A stretch of 64,000 nt of DNA from Euonymus europaeus (taxonomy: Eukaryota > Streptophyta > Magnoliopsida > Celastrales > Celastraceae). Both the position numbers and the translations under genes were made by a program. This document shows, piece by piece, positions 26,401 through 39,455 of the stretch; positions within the stretch are counted from its first letter, which is position 1, and every line of letters begins with the position of its first letter. A model generated the notes under the pieces. The model worked only from the letters and a program-made list of their open reading frames with translations. It was not told the DNA's origin and made no database searches. The stretch is from the NCBI GenBank assembly GCA_963580455.1, contig OY756967.1, forward strand, positions 9,880,501 through 9,944,500, given 5' to 3'.

Positions 26401-26720
26401 ACCCTGGAAGCTCATTTTCGTAAAATTTAACATAGAAGAACAACAAAAAGTATAAACCGAGCAACTTTGATAGTCCGAAGTTGCTCAACTCTCTCTACGG
26501 AGGAGCTTTTAACGGTTTTATCCATTTGTCATAGAAAGTTGGTGTTTTGGCATCGAAATAACCCTGGAAGCTCATTTTCGTAAAATTTAACATAGAAGAA
26601 CAACAAAAAGTATAAACCGAGCAACTTTGATAGTCCGAAGTTGCTCAACTCTCTCTACGGAGGAGCTTTTAACGGTTTTATCCATTTGTCATAGAAAGTT
26701 GGTGTTTTGGCATCGAAATA
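26401..26720. repeat. Two adjacent identical monomers
   Basis: Bases 26401-26560 and 26561-26720 look identical over all 160 positions. They share the uncommon GGTTTTATCCATTTG and CTCTACGGAGG variants. Identity runs on to about 26,763, where AACAAC becomes AACAAT. Neighbouring monomers elsewhere usually differ at many sites, so this is a fresh single-monomer duplication. Confidence 0.85.
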
Positions 26721-29700
26721 ACCCTGGAAGCTCATTTTCGTAAAATTTAACATAGAAGAACAATAAAAAGTGTACACCGAGCAACTTTGATTTTCCGAAG
26801 TTGCTCTACTCTCTCTATGGAGGAGCTTTTAACGGTTTTGTCCTTTTGTCATAGATAGTTGGTGTTTTGGCATCGAAATAACCCTGGAAGCTCATTTTCG
26901 TAAAATTTAACATAGAAGAACAACAAAAAGTATAAACCGAGCAACTTTGATAGTCCGAAGTTGCTCAACTCTCTCTACGGAGGAGCTTTTAACGGTTTTG
27001 TCCATTTGTCATAGAAAGTTGGTGTTTTGGCATCGAAATAACCCTGGAAGCTCATTTTCGTAAAATTTAACATAGAAGAACAACAAAAAGTATACACCGA
27101 GCAACTTTGATAGTCCGAAGTTGCTCAACTCTCTCTATGAAGGAGCTTTTAACATTTTTTGTCCATTTGTCATAGAAAGTTGGTGTTTTGGCATCGAAAT
27201 AATCCTTGAAGCTCATTTTCGTAAAATTTAACATAGAAGAACAACAAAAAGTATACACCGAGCAACTTTGATAGTCCGAAGTTGCTCAACTCTCTCCATG
27301 GAGGAGCTTTTAACGTTTTTTGTCCATTTGTCATAGAAAGTTGGTGTTTTGTCATCGAAATAACCCCGGAAGCTCATTTTCGTAAAATTTAACATAGAAG
27401 AACAATAAAAAGTGTACACCGAGCAACTTTGATTGTCCGAAGTTGCTCTACTCTCTCTATGGAGGAGCTTTTAACGGTTTTATCCTTTTGTCATAGAAAA
27501 TTGGTGTTTTGGCATCGAAATAGCCCTGGAAGCTCATTTTTGTAAAATTTAACATAAAAGAACTATAAAAAGTGTACACCGAGAAACTTTGATTATCCGT
27601 TGTTGCTCTACTCTCTCTATGGAGGAGCTTTTAACGGTTTTCTCCTTTTGTCATAGAAAGTTGGTGTTTTGGCATCGAAATAATCCTTGGAGCTCATTTT
27701 CGTAAACTTTAACATAGAAGAACAACAAAAAGTATACACCGACCAACTTCGATAGTCCGAAGTTGCTCAACTCTCTCTGTGGAGGAGCTTTTAAGGTTTT
27801 TTGTCCATTTGTCATAGAAAGTTGGTGTTTTGGCATCGAAATAACCCTGGAAGCTCATTTTCGTAAAATTTAACATAGAAGAACAATAAAAAGTGTACAC
27901 CGAGCAACTTTGATTGTCCGAAGTTGCTCTACTCTCTCTATGGAGGAGCTTTTAAAGGTTTTGTCCTTTTGTCATAGAAAGTTGGTGTTTTGGCATCGAA
28001 ATAACCCTGGAAGCTCATTTTCGTAAAATTTAACATAAAAGAACAATAAAAAGTGTACAACGATCAAGTTTGATTGGCCAAAGTTGCTCAACTCTCTCCA
28101 TGGAGGTTTTCATGGTATTGTCCATTTGTCATAGAAAGTTGGTCTTTTGCCATCGAAATAATCTTGGAAGCTTATACTCATAAAATTTGACAAAGAAGAA
28201 CATTAAAAAGTGTATACCGAGCAACTTCCATTGTCCGAAGTTGCTCAACTCTCTCTATGGAGGAGCTTTTAACAGTTATGTCCATTTGTCAAAGAAAGTT
28301 GCTATTTTAGCATCGAAATAATCTTGGAAGCTTATACTCGTAAAATTTGACATAGTAGAACAATATAAAGTGTACACCGAGCAACATTCATTGTCCGAAG
28401 TTGCTCAACTCTCTCCATGGAGGAGCTTTTCAAGGTATTGTCCATTTGTCATAGAAAGTTAGTCCTTTGCCATCGAAATAATCTTGGAAGCTTATACTCA
28501 TAAAATTTGACATAGAAGAACATTAAAAAGTGTGCACCGAGCAACTTTGATTGTCCGAAGTTAATCAACTCTCTCTATGGAGAAGCTTTTAACGGTTATG
28601 TCCATTTGCCATCGAAAGTTGCTGTTTTGGCATCGAAATAATCTTGGAAGCTTATACTCATAAAATTTGACAGAGAACAACAATAAAAAGTGTACACCGA
28701 GCAACTTTGATGTTCCGAAGTTGCTCAACTCTCTCTATGGAGGAGCTTTTCAAGGTATTGTCCATTTGTCATAGAAAGTTTGTCTTTTGCCATTGAAATA
28801 ATCTTGGAAGCTTATACTCATAAAATTTGACATAGAAGAACATTAAAAAGTCAACACCGAGCAACTTTGATAGTCCGAAGTTGCTCAACTATCTCTATGG
28901 ATGAACTTTAAATGGTTTTGTCCATTTGCCATAGAAAGTTGGTGTTTTGGCATCGAAATAATCCTAGAAGCTCATTTTCGTAAAATTTAACATAGAAGAA
29001 CAACAAAAAGTATACACCGAGCAACTTTGATAGTCTGAAGTTGCTCAACTCTCTCTATGGAGGAGCTTTTAACGTTTTTTGTCCATTTGTCATAGAAAGT
29101 TGGTGTTTTGGCATCGAAATAACCCTGGAAGCTCATTTTCGTAAAATTTAACATAGAAGAAAAATAAAAAGTGTACATTGAGCAACTTTGATTGTCCGAA
29201 GTTGCTCTACTCTCTCTATGGAGGAGCTTTTAACGGTTTTTGTCCATTTGTCATAGAAAGTTGTTGTTTTGGCATCGAAATAACCCTGGAAGCTCATTTT
29301 CGTAAAAGTTAACATAGAATAACAATAAAAAGTGTACACCGATCAACATTGATTGTCCGAAGTTTCTCAGCTCTCTCTATGGAGGAGCTTTAACGGTTTT
29401 GTCCTTTTGTAATAGAAAGTTGGTGTTTTGGGATCGAAATAACCCTGGAAGCTCATTTTCGTAAAATTTAACATAGAAGAACAATAAAAAGTGTACACCG
29501 AGCAACTTTGATTGTCCGAAGTTGCTCTACTCTCTCTATGGAGGAGCTTTTAACGGTTTTGTCCTTTTGTCATTGAAATTTGGTGTTTTGGCATCGAAAT
29601 AACCCTGCAAGCTCATTTTTGTAAAATTTAACATAAAAGAACAATAAAAAGTGTACACCGAGAAACTTTGATTGCCCGAAGTTGCTCAACTCTCTCTATG

Positions 29701-29760
29701 GAGGATCTTTTAACGGTTTTGTCCATTTGTCATAGAAAGTTAATGTTTTGGCATCGAAAT
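26721..29760. repeat. Copy of 21.4-24.3 kb at offset 5,284 bp
   Basis: This stretch is collinear with the segment 5,284 bp upstream, including the sixth anchor monomer near 27,743. After about 29,340 it stops matching that copy and follows 7.48-8.10 kb (offset 21,855), sharing the one-base loss in AGCTTTAACGG, TTTTGTAATAG and TTTTGTCATTG. The block is therefore a mosaic of two older templates. Confidence 0.78.
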
Positions 29761-32700
29761 AATCTTGGAAGCTTATACTCGTAAAATATGACTCAGTAGA
29801 ACAATATAAAGTGTACACCGAGCAACTTTGATTTTCCGAAGTTGCTCAACACTCTCTATGGAGGAGCTTTTAACGGTTATGTCCATTTGTCATCGAAAGT
29901 TGCTGTTTTGGCATCGAAATAATCTTGGAAGCTTATACTCATAAAATTTGACATAGAAGAACAATAAAAAGTATACACCGAGCAACTTTGATGTTCCGAA
30001 GTTGCTCAACTCTCTCTATGGAGGAGCTTTTAACGGTTTTGTCCATTTGTCATAGAAAGTTAATGTTTTGGCATCGAAATAATCTTGGAAGCTTATACTC
30101 GTAAAATATGACTCAGTAGAACAATATAAAGTGTACACCGAGCAACTTTGATTTTCCGAAGTTGCTCAACTCTCTCTATGGAGGAGCTTTTAACGGTTAT
30201 GTCTATTTGTCATCGAAAGTTGCTGTTTTGGCATCGAAATAATCTTGGAAGCTTATACTCATAAAATTTGACATAGAAGAACAATAAAAAGTATACACCG
30301 AGCAACTTTGATGTTCCGAAGTTGCTCAACTCTCTCTATGGAGGAGCTTTTCACGGTATTGTCCATTTGTCATAGAAAGTTAGTCTTTTGCCATCGAAAT
30401 AATCTTGGAAGCTTATACTCATAAAATTTGACATAGAAGAACATTAAAAAGTGTACACCGAGCAAATTTGATAGTCCGAAGTTGCTCAACTATCTCTATG
30501 GAGGAGCTTTAAATGGTTTTGTCCATTTTTCATAGAAAGTCGGTGTTTTGGTATCGAAATAATCCTTGAAGCTCATTTTCGTAAAATTTAACATAGAAGA
30601 ACAACAAAAAGTATACACCGAGCAACTTTGATAGTCCGAAGTTGCTCAACTCTCTCTATGGAGGAGCTTTTAACGTTTTTTGTCCAATTGTCATAGAAAG
30701 TTGGTGTTTTGGCATCGAAATAACCCTGGAAGCTCATTTTCGTAAAATTTAACATAGAAGAACAATAGAAAGTGTACACCGAGCAACTTTGATTGTCCGA
30801 AGTTGCTCTACTCTCTCTATGGAGGAGCTTTTAACGGTTTTGTCCTTTTGTCATAGATAGTTGGTGTTTCGGCATCGAAATAACCCTGGAAGCTCATTTT
30901 CGTAAAATTTAACATAGAAGAACAACAAAAAGTATAAACCGAGAAACTTTGATAGTCCGAAGTTGCTCAACTCTCTCTACGGAGGAGCTTTTAACGGTTT
31001 TGTCCATTTGTCATAGAAAGTTAATGTTTTGGCATCGAAATAATCTTCGAAGCTTATACTCGTAAAATATGACTCAGTAGAACAATATAAAGTGTACACC
31101 GAGCAACTTTGATTTTCCGAAGTTGCTCAACTCTCTCTATGGAGGAGCTTTTAACGGTTATGTCCATTTGTCATCGAAAGTTGCTGTTTTGGCATCGAAA
31201 TAATCTTGGAAGCTTATACTCATAAAATTTGACATAGAAGAACAATAAAATGTATACACCGAGCAACTTTGATGTTCCGAAGTTGCTCAACTCTCTCTAT
31301 GGAGGAGCTTTTCACGGTATTGTGCATTTGTCATAGAAAGTTGGTCTTTTGCCATCGAAATACTCTTGGAAGCTTATACTCATAAAATTTGACATAGAAG
31401 AACATTAAAAAGTGTACACCGAGCAAATTTGATAGTCCGAAGTTGCTCAACTATCTCTATGGAGGAGCTTTAAATGGTTTTGTCCATTTTTCATAGAAAG
31501 TCGGTGTTTTGGTATCGAAATAATCCTTGAAGCTCATTTTCGTAAAATTTAACATAGAAGAACAACAAAAAGTATACACCGAGCAACTTTGATAGTCCGA
31601 AGTTGCTCAACTCTCTCTATGGAGGAGCTTTTAACGTTTTTTGTCCATTTGTCATAGAAAGTTGTTGTTTTGGCATCGAAATAACCCTGGAAGCTCATTT
31701 TCGTAAAATTTAACATAGAAGAACAATAAAAAGTATACACCGAGCAACTTTGATAGTCCGAAGTTGCTCAACTCTCTCTATGAAGGAGCTTTTAACATTT
31801 TTTGTCCATTTTTCATAGAAAGTTGGTGTTTTGGCATCGAAATAATCCTTGAAGCTCATTTTCGTAAAATTTAACAAAGTAGAACAACAAAAAGTATTCA
31901 CCGAGCAACTTTGATAGTCCGAAGTTGCTCAACTCTCTCCATGGAGGAGCTTTTAACGTTTTTTGTCCATTTGTCATAGAAAGTTGGTGTTTTGGCATCG
32001 AAATAACCCCGGAAGCTCATTTTCGTAAAATTTAACATAGAAGAACAATAAAAAGTGTACACCGAGCAACTTTGATTGTCGGAAGTTGCTCTACTCTCTC
32101 TATGGAGGAGCTTTTAACGGTTTTATCCTTTTGTCATAGAAAATTGGTGTTTTGGCATCGAAATAGCCCTGGAAGCTCATTTTTGTTAAATTTAACATAA
32201 AAGAACTATAAAAAGTGTACACCGAGAAACTTTGATTATCCGTAGTTGCTCTACTCTCTCTATGGAGGAGCTTTTAACGGTTTTCTCCTTTTGTCGTAGA
32301 AAGTTGGTGTTTTGGCATCGAAATAATCCTTGGAGCTCATTTTCGTAAAATTTAACATAGAAGAACAACAAAACGTATACACCGACCAACTTCGATAGTC
32401 CGAAGTTGCTCAACTCTCTCCGTGGAGGAGCTTTTAACGTTTTTTGTCCATTTGTCATAGAAAGTTGGTGTTTTGGCATCGAAATAACCCTGGAAGCTCA
32501 TTTTCGTAAAATTTAACATAGAAGAACAATAAAAAGTGTACACCGAGCAACTTTGATTGTCCGAAGTTGCTCTACTCTCTCTATGGAGGTGCTTTTAAAG
32601 GTTTTGTCCTTTTGTCATAGAAAGTTGGTGTTTTGGCATCGAAATAACCCTGGAAGCTCATTTTCGTAAAATTTAACATAAAAGAACAATAAAAAGTGTA

Positions 32701-33281
32701 CACCGATCATGTTTGATTGGCCAAAGTTGCTCAACTCTCTCCATGGAGGTTTTCAAAGTATTGTCCATTTGTCATAGAAAGTTGGTCTTTTGCCATCGAA
32801 ATAATCTTGGAAGCTTATACTCATAAAATTTGACAAAGAAGAACATTAAAAAGTGTATACCGAGCAACTTCCATTGTCCGAAGTTGCTCAACTCTCTCTA
32901 TGGAGGAGCTTTTAACAGTTATGTCCATTTGTCAAAGAAAGTTGCTATTTTAGCATCGAAATAATCTTGGAAGCTTATACTCGTAAAATTTGACATAGTA
33001 GAACAATATAAAGTGTACACCGAGCAACATTCATTGTCCGAAGTTGCTCAACTCTCTCCATGGAGGAGCTTTTCAAGGTATTGTCCATTTGTCATAGAAA
33101 GTTAGTCCTTTGCCATCGAAATAATCTTGGAAGCTTATACTCATAAAATTTGACATAGAAGAACATTAAAAAGTGTACACCGAGCAACTTTGATTGTCCG
33201 AAGTTAATCAACTCTCTCTATGGAGAAGCTTTTAACGGTTATGTCCATTTGCCATCGAAAGTTGCTGTTTTGGCATCGAAA
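29760..33281. repeat. 22-monomer higher-order unit, copy 1 (3,522 bp)
   Basis: The sequence recurs directly downstream at a constant offset of 3,522 bp (22 x 160.1). Even rare variants match, such as CTCAACACTCTC at about 29,850 and 33,372 and GTCTATTTGTC at 30,201 and 33,723. I noticed only about ten differences over the unit, clustered near 31.7-31.9 kb (for example AACAAAGTAG against AACATAGTAG). It carries the seventh anchor monomer, near 32,386. Confidence 0.92.
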
Positions 33282-36200
33282 TAATCTTGGAAGCTTATAC
33301 TCGTAAAATATGACTCAGTAGAACAATATAAAGTGTACACCGAGCAACTTTGATTTTCCGAAGTTGCTCAACACTCTCTATGGAGGAGCTTTTAACGGTT
33401 ATGTCCATTTGTCATCGAAAGTTGCTGTTTTGGCATCGAAATAATCTTGGAAGCTTATACTCATAAAATTTGACATAGAAGAACAATAAAAAGTATACAC
33501 CGAGCAACTTTGATGTTCCGAAGTTGCTCAACTCTCTCTATGGAGGAGCTTTTAACGGTTTTGTCCATTTGTCATAGAAAGTTAATGTTTTGGCATCGAA
33601 ATAATCTTGGAAGCTTATACTCGTAAAATATGACTCAGTAGAACAATATAAAGTGTACACCGAGCAACTTTGATTTTCCGAAGTTGCTCAACTCTCTCTA
33701 TGGAGGAGCTTTTAACGGTTATGTCTATTTGTCATCGAAAGTTGCTGTTTTGGCATCGAAATAATCTTGGAAGCTTATACTCATAAAATTTGACATAGAA
33801 GAACAATAAAAAGTATACACCGAGCAACTTTGATGTTCCGAAGTTGCTCAACTCTCTCTATGGAGGAGCTTTTCACGGTATTGTCCATTTGTCATAGAAA
33901 GTTAGTCTTTTGCCATCGAAATAATCTTGGAAGCTTATACTCATAAAATTTGACATAGAAGAACATTAAAAAGTGTACACCGAGCAAATTTGATAGTCCG
34001 AAGTTGCTCAACTATCTCTATGGAGGAGCTTTAAATGGTTTTGTCCATTTTTCATAGAAAGTCGGTGTTTTGGTATCGAAATAATCCTTGAAGCTCATTT
34101 TCGTAAAATTTAACATAGAAGAACAACAAAAAGTATACACCGAGCAACTTTGATAGTCCGAAGTTGCTCAACTCTCTCTATGGAGGAGCTTTTAACGTTT
34201 TTTGTCCAATTGTCATAGAAAGTTGGTGTTTTGGCATCGAAATAACCCTGGAAGCTCATTTTCGTAAAATTTAACATAGAAGAACAATAGAAAGTGTACA
34301 CCGAGCAACTTTGATTGTCCGAAGTTGCTCTACTCTCTCTATGGAGGAGCTTTTAACGGTTTTGTCCTTTTGTCATAGATAGTTGGTGTTTCGGCATCGA
34401 AATAACCCTGGAAGCTCATTTTCGTAAAATTTAACATAGAAGAACAACAAAAAGTATAAACCGAGAAACTTTGATAGTCCGAAGTTGCTCAACTCTCTCT
34501 ACGGAGGAGCTTTTAACGGTTTTGTCCATTTGTCATAGAAAGTTAATGTTTTGGCATCGAAATAATCTTCGAAGCTTATACTCGTAAAATATGACTCAGT
34601 AGAACAATATAAAGTGTACACCGAGCAACTTTGATTTTCCGAAGTTGCTCAACTCTCTCTATGGAGGAGCTTTTAACGGTTATGTCCATTTGTCATCGAA
34701 AGTTGCTGTTTTGGCATCGAAATAATCTTGGAAGCTTATACTCATAAAATTTGACATAGAAGAACAATAAAATGTATACACCGAGCAACTTTGATGTTCC
34801 GAAGTTGCTCAACTCTCTCTATGGAGGAGCTTTTCACGGTATTGTGCATTTGTCATAGAAAGTTGGTCTTTTGCCATCGAAATACTCTTGGAAGCTTATA
34901 CTCATAAAATTTGACATAGAAGAACATTAAAAAGTGTACACCGAGCAAATTTGATAGTCCGAAGTTGCTCAACTATCTCTATGGAGGAGCTTTAAATGGT
35001 TTTGTCCATTTTTCATAGAAAGTCGGTGTTTTGGTATCGAAATAATCCTTGAAGCTCATTTTCGTAAAATTTAACATAGAAGAACAACAAAAAGTATACA
35101 CCGAGCAACTTTGATAGTCCGAAGTTGCTCAACTCTCTCTATGGAAGAGCTTTTAACGTTTTTTGTCCATTTGTCATAGAAAGTTGTTGTTTTGGCATCG
35201 AAATAACCCTGGAAGCTCATTTTCGTAAAATTTAACATAGAAGAACAATAAAAAGTATACACCGAGCAACTTTGATAGTCCGAAGTTGCTCAACTCTCTC
35301 TATGAAGGAGCTTTTAACATTTTTTGTCCATTTTTCATAGAAAGTTGGTGTTTTGGCATCGAAATAATCCTTGAAGCTCATTTTCGTAAAATTTAACATA
35401 GTAGAACAACAAAAAGTATACACCGAGCAACTTTGATAGTCCGAAGTTGCTCAACTCTCTCCATGGAGGAGCTTTTAACGTTTTTTGTCCATTTGTCATA
35501 GAAAGTTGGTGTTTTGGCATCGAAATAACCCCGGAAGCTCATTTTCGTAAAATTTAACATAGAAGAACAATAAAAAGTGTACACCGAGCAACTTTGATTG
35601 TCGGAAGTTGCTCTACTCTCTCTATGGAGGAGCTTTTAACGGTTTTATCCTTTTGTCATAGAAAATTGGTGTTTTGGCATCGAAATAGCCCTGGAAGCTC
35701 ATTTTTGTTAAATTTAACATAAAAGAACTATAAAAAGTGTACACCGAGAAACTTTGATTATCCGTAGTTGCTCTACTCTCTCTATGGAGGAGCTTTTAAC
35801 GGTTTTCTCCTTTTGTCGTAGAAAGTTGGTGTTTTGGCATCGAAATAATCCTTGGAGCTCATTTTCGTAAAATTTAACATAGAAGAACAACAAAACGTAT
35901 ACACCGACCAACTTCGATAGTCCGAAGTTGCTCAACTCTCTCCGTGGAGGAGCTTTTAACGTTTTTTGTCCATTTGTCATAGAAAGTTGGTGTTTTGGCA
36001 TCGAAATAACCCTGGAAGCTCATTTTCATAAAATTTAACATAGAAGAACAATAAAAAGTGTACACCGAGCAACTTTGATTGTCCGAAGTTGCTCTACTCT
36101 CTCTATGGAGGTGCTTTTAAAGGTTTTGTCCTTTTGTCATAGAAAGTTGGTGTTTTGGCATCGAAATAACCCTGGAAGCTCATTTTCGTAAAATTTAACA

Positions 36201-36821
36201 TAAAAGAACAATAAAAAGTGTACACCGATCATGTTTGATTGGCCAAAGTTGCTCAACTCTCTCCATGGAGGTTTTCAAAGTATTGTCCATTTGTCATAGA
36301 AAGTTGGTCTTTTGCCATCGAAATAATCTTGGAAGCTTATACTCATAAAATTTGACAAAGAAGAACATTAAAAAGTGTATACCGAGCAACTTCCATTGTC
36401 CGAAGTTGCTCAACTCTCTCTATGGAGGAGCTTTTAACAGTTATGTCCATTTGTCAAAGAAAGTTGCTATTTTAGCATCGAAATAATCTTGGAAGCTTAT
36501 ACTCGTAAAATTTGACATAGTAGAACAATATAAAGTGTACACCGAGCAACATTCATTGTCCGAAGTTGCTCAACTCTCTCCATGGAGGAGCTTTTCAAGG
36601 TATTGTCCATTTGTCATAGAAAGTTAGTCCTTTGCCATCGAAATAATCTTGGAAGCTTATACTCATAAAATTTGACATAGAAGAACATTAAAAAGTGTAC
36701 ACCGAGCAACTTTGATTGTCCGAAGTTAATCAACTCTCTCTATGGAGAAGCTTTTAACGGTTATGTCCATTTGCCATCGAAAGTTGCTGTTTTGGCATCG
36801 AAATAATCTTGGAAGCTTATG
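33282..36821. repeat. 22-monomer higher-order unit, copy 2
   Basis: This is the tandem partner of 29,760-33,281. The match ends at about 36,821, where this copy continues as TTATGCTCATAAAATTTGACAG and the first copy switches into the TGACTCAG monomer. It holds the eighth anchor monomer, near 35,908. Full-length identity this high is consistent with a recent tandem duplication by unequal exchange. Confidence 0.92.
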
Positions 36822-37870
36822 CTCATAAAATTTGACAGAGAACAACAATAAAAAGTGTACACCGAGCAACTTTGATGTTCCGAAGTTGCTCAACTCTCTC
36901 TATGGAGGAGCTTTTCAAGGTATTGTCCATTTGTCATAGAAAGTTTGTCTTTTGCCATCGAAATAATCTTGGAAGCTTATACTCATAAAATTTGACATAG
37001 AAGAACATTAAAAAGTCAACACCGAGCAACTTTGATAGTCCGAAGTTGCTCAACTATCTCTATGGATGAACTTTAAATGGTTTTGTCCATTTGTCATAGA
37101 AAGTTGATGTTTTGGCATCGAAATAATCCTAGAAGCTCATTTTCGTAAAATTTAACATAGAAGAACAACAAAAAGTATACACCGAGCAACTTTGATAGTC
37201 TGAAGTTGCTCAACTCTCTCTATGGAGGAGCTTTTAACGTTTTTTGTCCATTTGTCATAGAAAGTTGGTGTTTTGGCATCGAAATAACCCTGGAAGCTCA
37301 TTTTCGTAAAATTTAACATAGAAGAAAAATAATAAGTGTACATTGAGCAACTTTGATTGTCCGAAGTTGCTCTACTCTCTCTATGGAGGAGCTTTTAACG
37401 GTTTTTGTCCATTTGTCATAGAAAGTTGTTTTGGCATCGAAATAACCCTGGAAGCTCATTTTCGTAAAATTTAACATAGAGTAACAATAAAAAGTGTACA
37501 CCGATCAACATTGATTGTCCGAAGTTTCTCAGCTCTCTCTATGGAGGAGCTTTTAACGGTTTTGTCCTTTTGTCATAGAAAGTTGGTGTTTTGGGATCGA
37601 AATAACCCTGGAAACTCATTTTCGTAAAATTTAACAGAAAATAACAATAAAAAGTGTACACCGACAAGGTTGATTGTCCGAACTTGTTCAACTCTCTCTA
37701 TGGAGGAGCTTTTAACGGTTTTGTCCATTTGTCATAGAAAGCTAATGTTTTGGCATCGAAATAATCTTGGAAGCTTATACTCGTAAAATTTGACTTAGTA
37801 GAACAATATAAAGTGTACACCGAGCAACTTTGATTGTCCGATGTTGCTCAACTCTCTCTATCGAGGAGCA
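36822..37870. repeat. End of zone 1
   Basis: Six to seven monomers match 19.9-20.75 kb. They include the shortened monomer near 37,425 (GAAAGTTGTTTTGGC, 3 nt lost) and the shortened ACACCGACAAGG near 37,660. The last monomer has GACTTAGTAG, TCCGATGTTG and CTCTATCGAGGAGCATTTAACGG, the same marks as at 20,655-20,745. Confidence 0.8.
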
Positions 37871-38030
37871 TTTAACGGTTTGGTCCATTTCTCATAGGAA
37901 GTTGCTGTTTTGGTATCGAAATAATCTTGAAAGCCTATACCCGTAAAAATTGACATAAAAAAGCAATAAAAAGTGTACACAGAGCAACTTCGATTGTCCG
38001 AATTTGCTAAACTCTCTCTATGGAGGAGCT
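37871..38030 (+). repeat. Divergent boundary monomer, zone 1/2
   Basis: This is among the most divergent monomers in the window: GGTTTGGTCC, CTCATAGGAAG, CTTGAAAGCCTATACCCG, AAAAATTGACATAAAAAAGC, ACACAGAGC and CCGAATTTGCTAAAC. A relative sharing TTTGGTCC, AAGCAATAAAAAG, ACTTCGATTG and CCGAATTTGCT lies at the other zone boundary near 55,511-55,671. Confidence 0.8.
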
Positions 38031-38334
38031 TTTAACGGTTTTGTCCATTTGTCATAGAAAGTTAATGTTTTGGCATCGAAATAATCTTGGAAGCTTATAC
38101 TCGTAAAATTTGACTTAGTAGAACAATATAAAGTGTACACCGAGCAACTTTGATTGTCCGAAGTTGCTCAACTCTGTCTATGGAGGAGCTTTTAACTTTT
38201 TTTGTCCATTTGTCATAGAAAGTTGGTGTTTTGGCATCGAAATAACACTGGAAGCTCATTTTCGTAAAATTTAACATAGAACAAAAATAAAAAGTGTACA
38301 TTGAGCAACTTCGATTGTCCGAATTTGCTCAACT
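38031..38334. repeat. Two ordinary monomers opening zone 2
   Basis: One H-type monomer with GACTTAGTAG and one N-type monomer with AACTTTTTTTG and AACACTGG. They share the shift in diagnostic bases that marks zone 2. Nothing but satellite is present. Confidence 0.8.
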
Positions 38335-39455
38335 CTCTCTATGGAGGAGCTTTTAACGGTTTTGTCCATTTGTCATAGAAAGTTGTTGTTTTGGCAACGA
38401 AATAATCTTGGAAGCTTATACACATAAATTTTGACATAGAAGAACAACAAAAAGTATACACCGAGCAACTTTGATAGTCCGAAGTTGCTCAGCTCTCTCT
38501 ATGGAGGAGCTTTTAACGGGTTTGTCCATTTGTCATAGAAAGTTGGTCTTTTGCCATCGAAATAATCTTGGAAGCTTATACACATAAAATTTGACATAGA
38601 AGAACAATAAAAAGTGTACACCGAGCAACTTTGATGTTCCAAAGTTGCTCAACTCTCTCTATGGAGGAGCTTTTCAAGGTATTGTCCATTTGTCATAGAA
38701 AGTTGGTCTTTTGCCATCGAAATAATATTGGAAGCTTATACTCATAAAATTTGACATAGAAGAACATTAAAAAGTGTACACCGAGGAACTTTGATAGTTC
38801 GAAGTTGCTCAACTCTCTCTATGGAGGAGCTTTTAACGGTTTTTGTCCATTTGCATAGAAAGTTGGTGTTTTGGCATCGGAATAACCCTGGAAGCTCATT
38901 TTCGTAAAATTTAACATAGAAGAACAATAAAAAGTGTACACCGAGCAACTTTGATTGTCCGAAGTTGCTCTACTCTCTCTATGGAGGAGCTTTTAACGGT
39001 TTTGTCCATTTGTCATAGAAAGTTAATGTTTTGGCATCGAAATAATCTTGGAAGCTTATACTCGTAAAATTTGACATAGAAGAACAATAACAAGTTTACA
39101 CCGAGCAACTTTGATGTTCCGAAGTTGCTCAACTCTCTCTATGGAGGAGCTTTTCAAGCTATTGTCCATTTGTCATAGAAAGTTGGTCTTTTGCCATCGA
39201 AATAATCTTGGAAGCTTATACTCATAAAATTTGACATAGAAGAACATTAAAAAGTGTACTCCGAGCAAATTTGATTGTCCGAAGTTGCTCTACTCTCTCT
39301 ATGGAGCAGCTTTTAACGGTTTTCGTCCATTTGTCATAGAAAGTTGGTGTTTTGGCATCGAAATAACCCTGGAAGCTCATTTTCGTAAAATTTAACATAG
39401 AAGAACAACAAAAAGTATACACCGAGCAACTTTGATAGTCCGAAGTTGCTCAGCT
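38335..39455. repeat. 7-monomer unit, copy 1 (1,121 bp)
   Basis: The run starting with GTTGTTGTTTTGGCAACG recurs 1,121 bp downstream (7 x 160.1). Shared private variants are GGCAACGAAAT, TTATACACATAAATTTT, AACGGGTTTG and CATTTGCATAG (one base lost). Confidence 0.88.
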
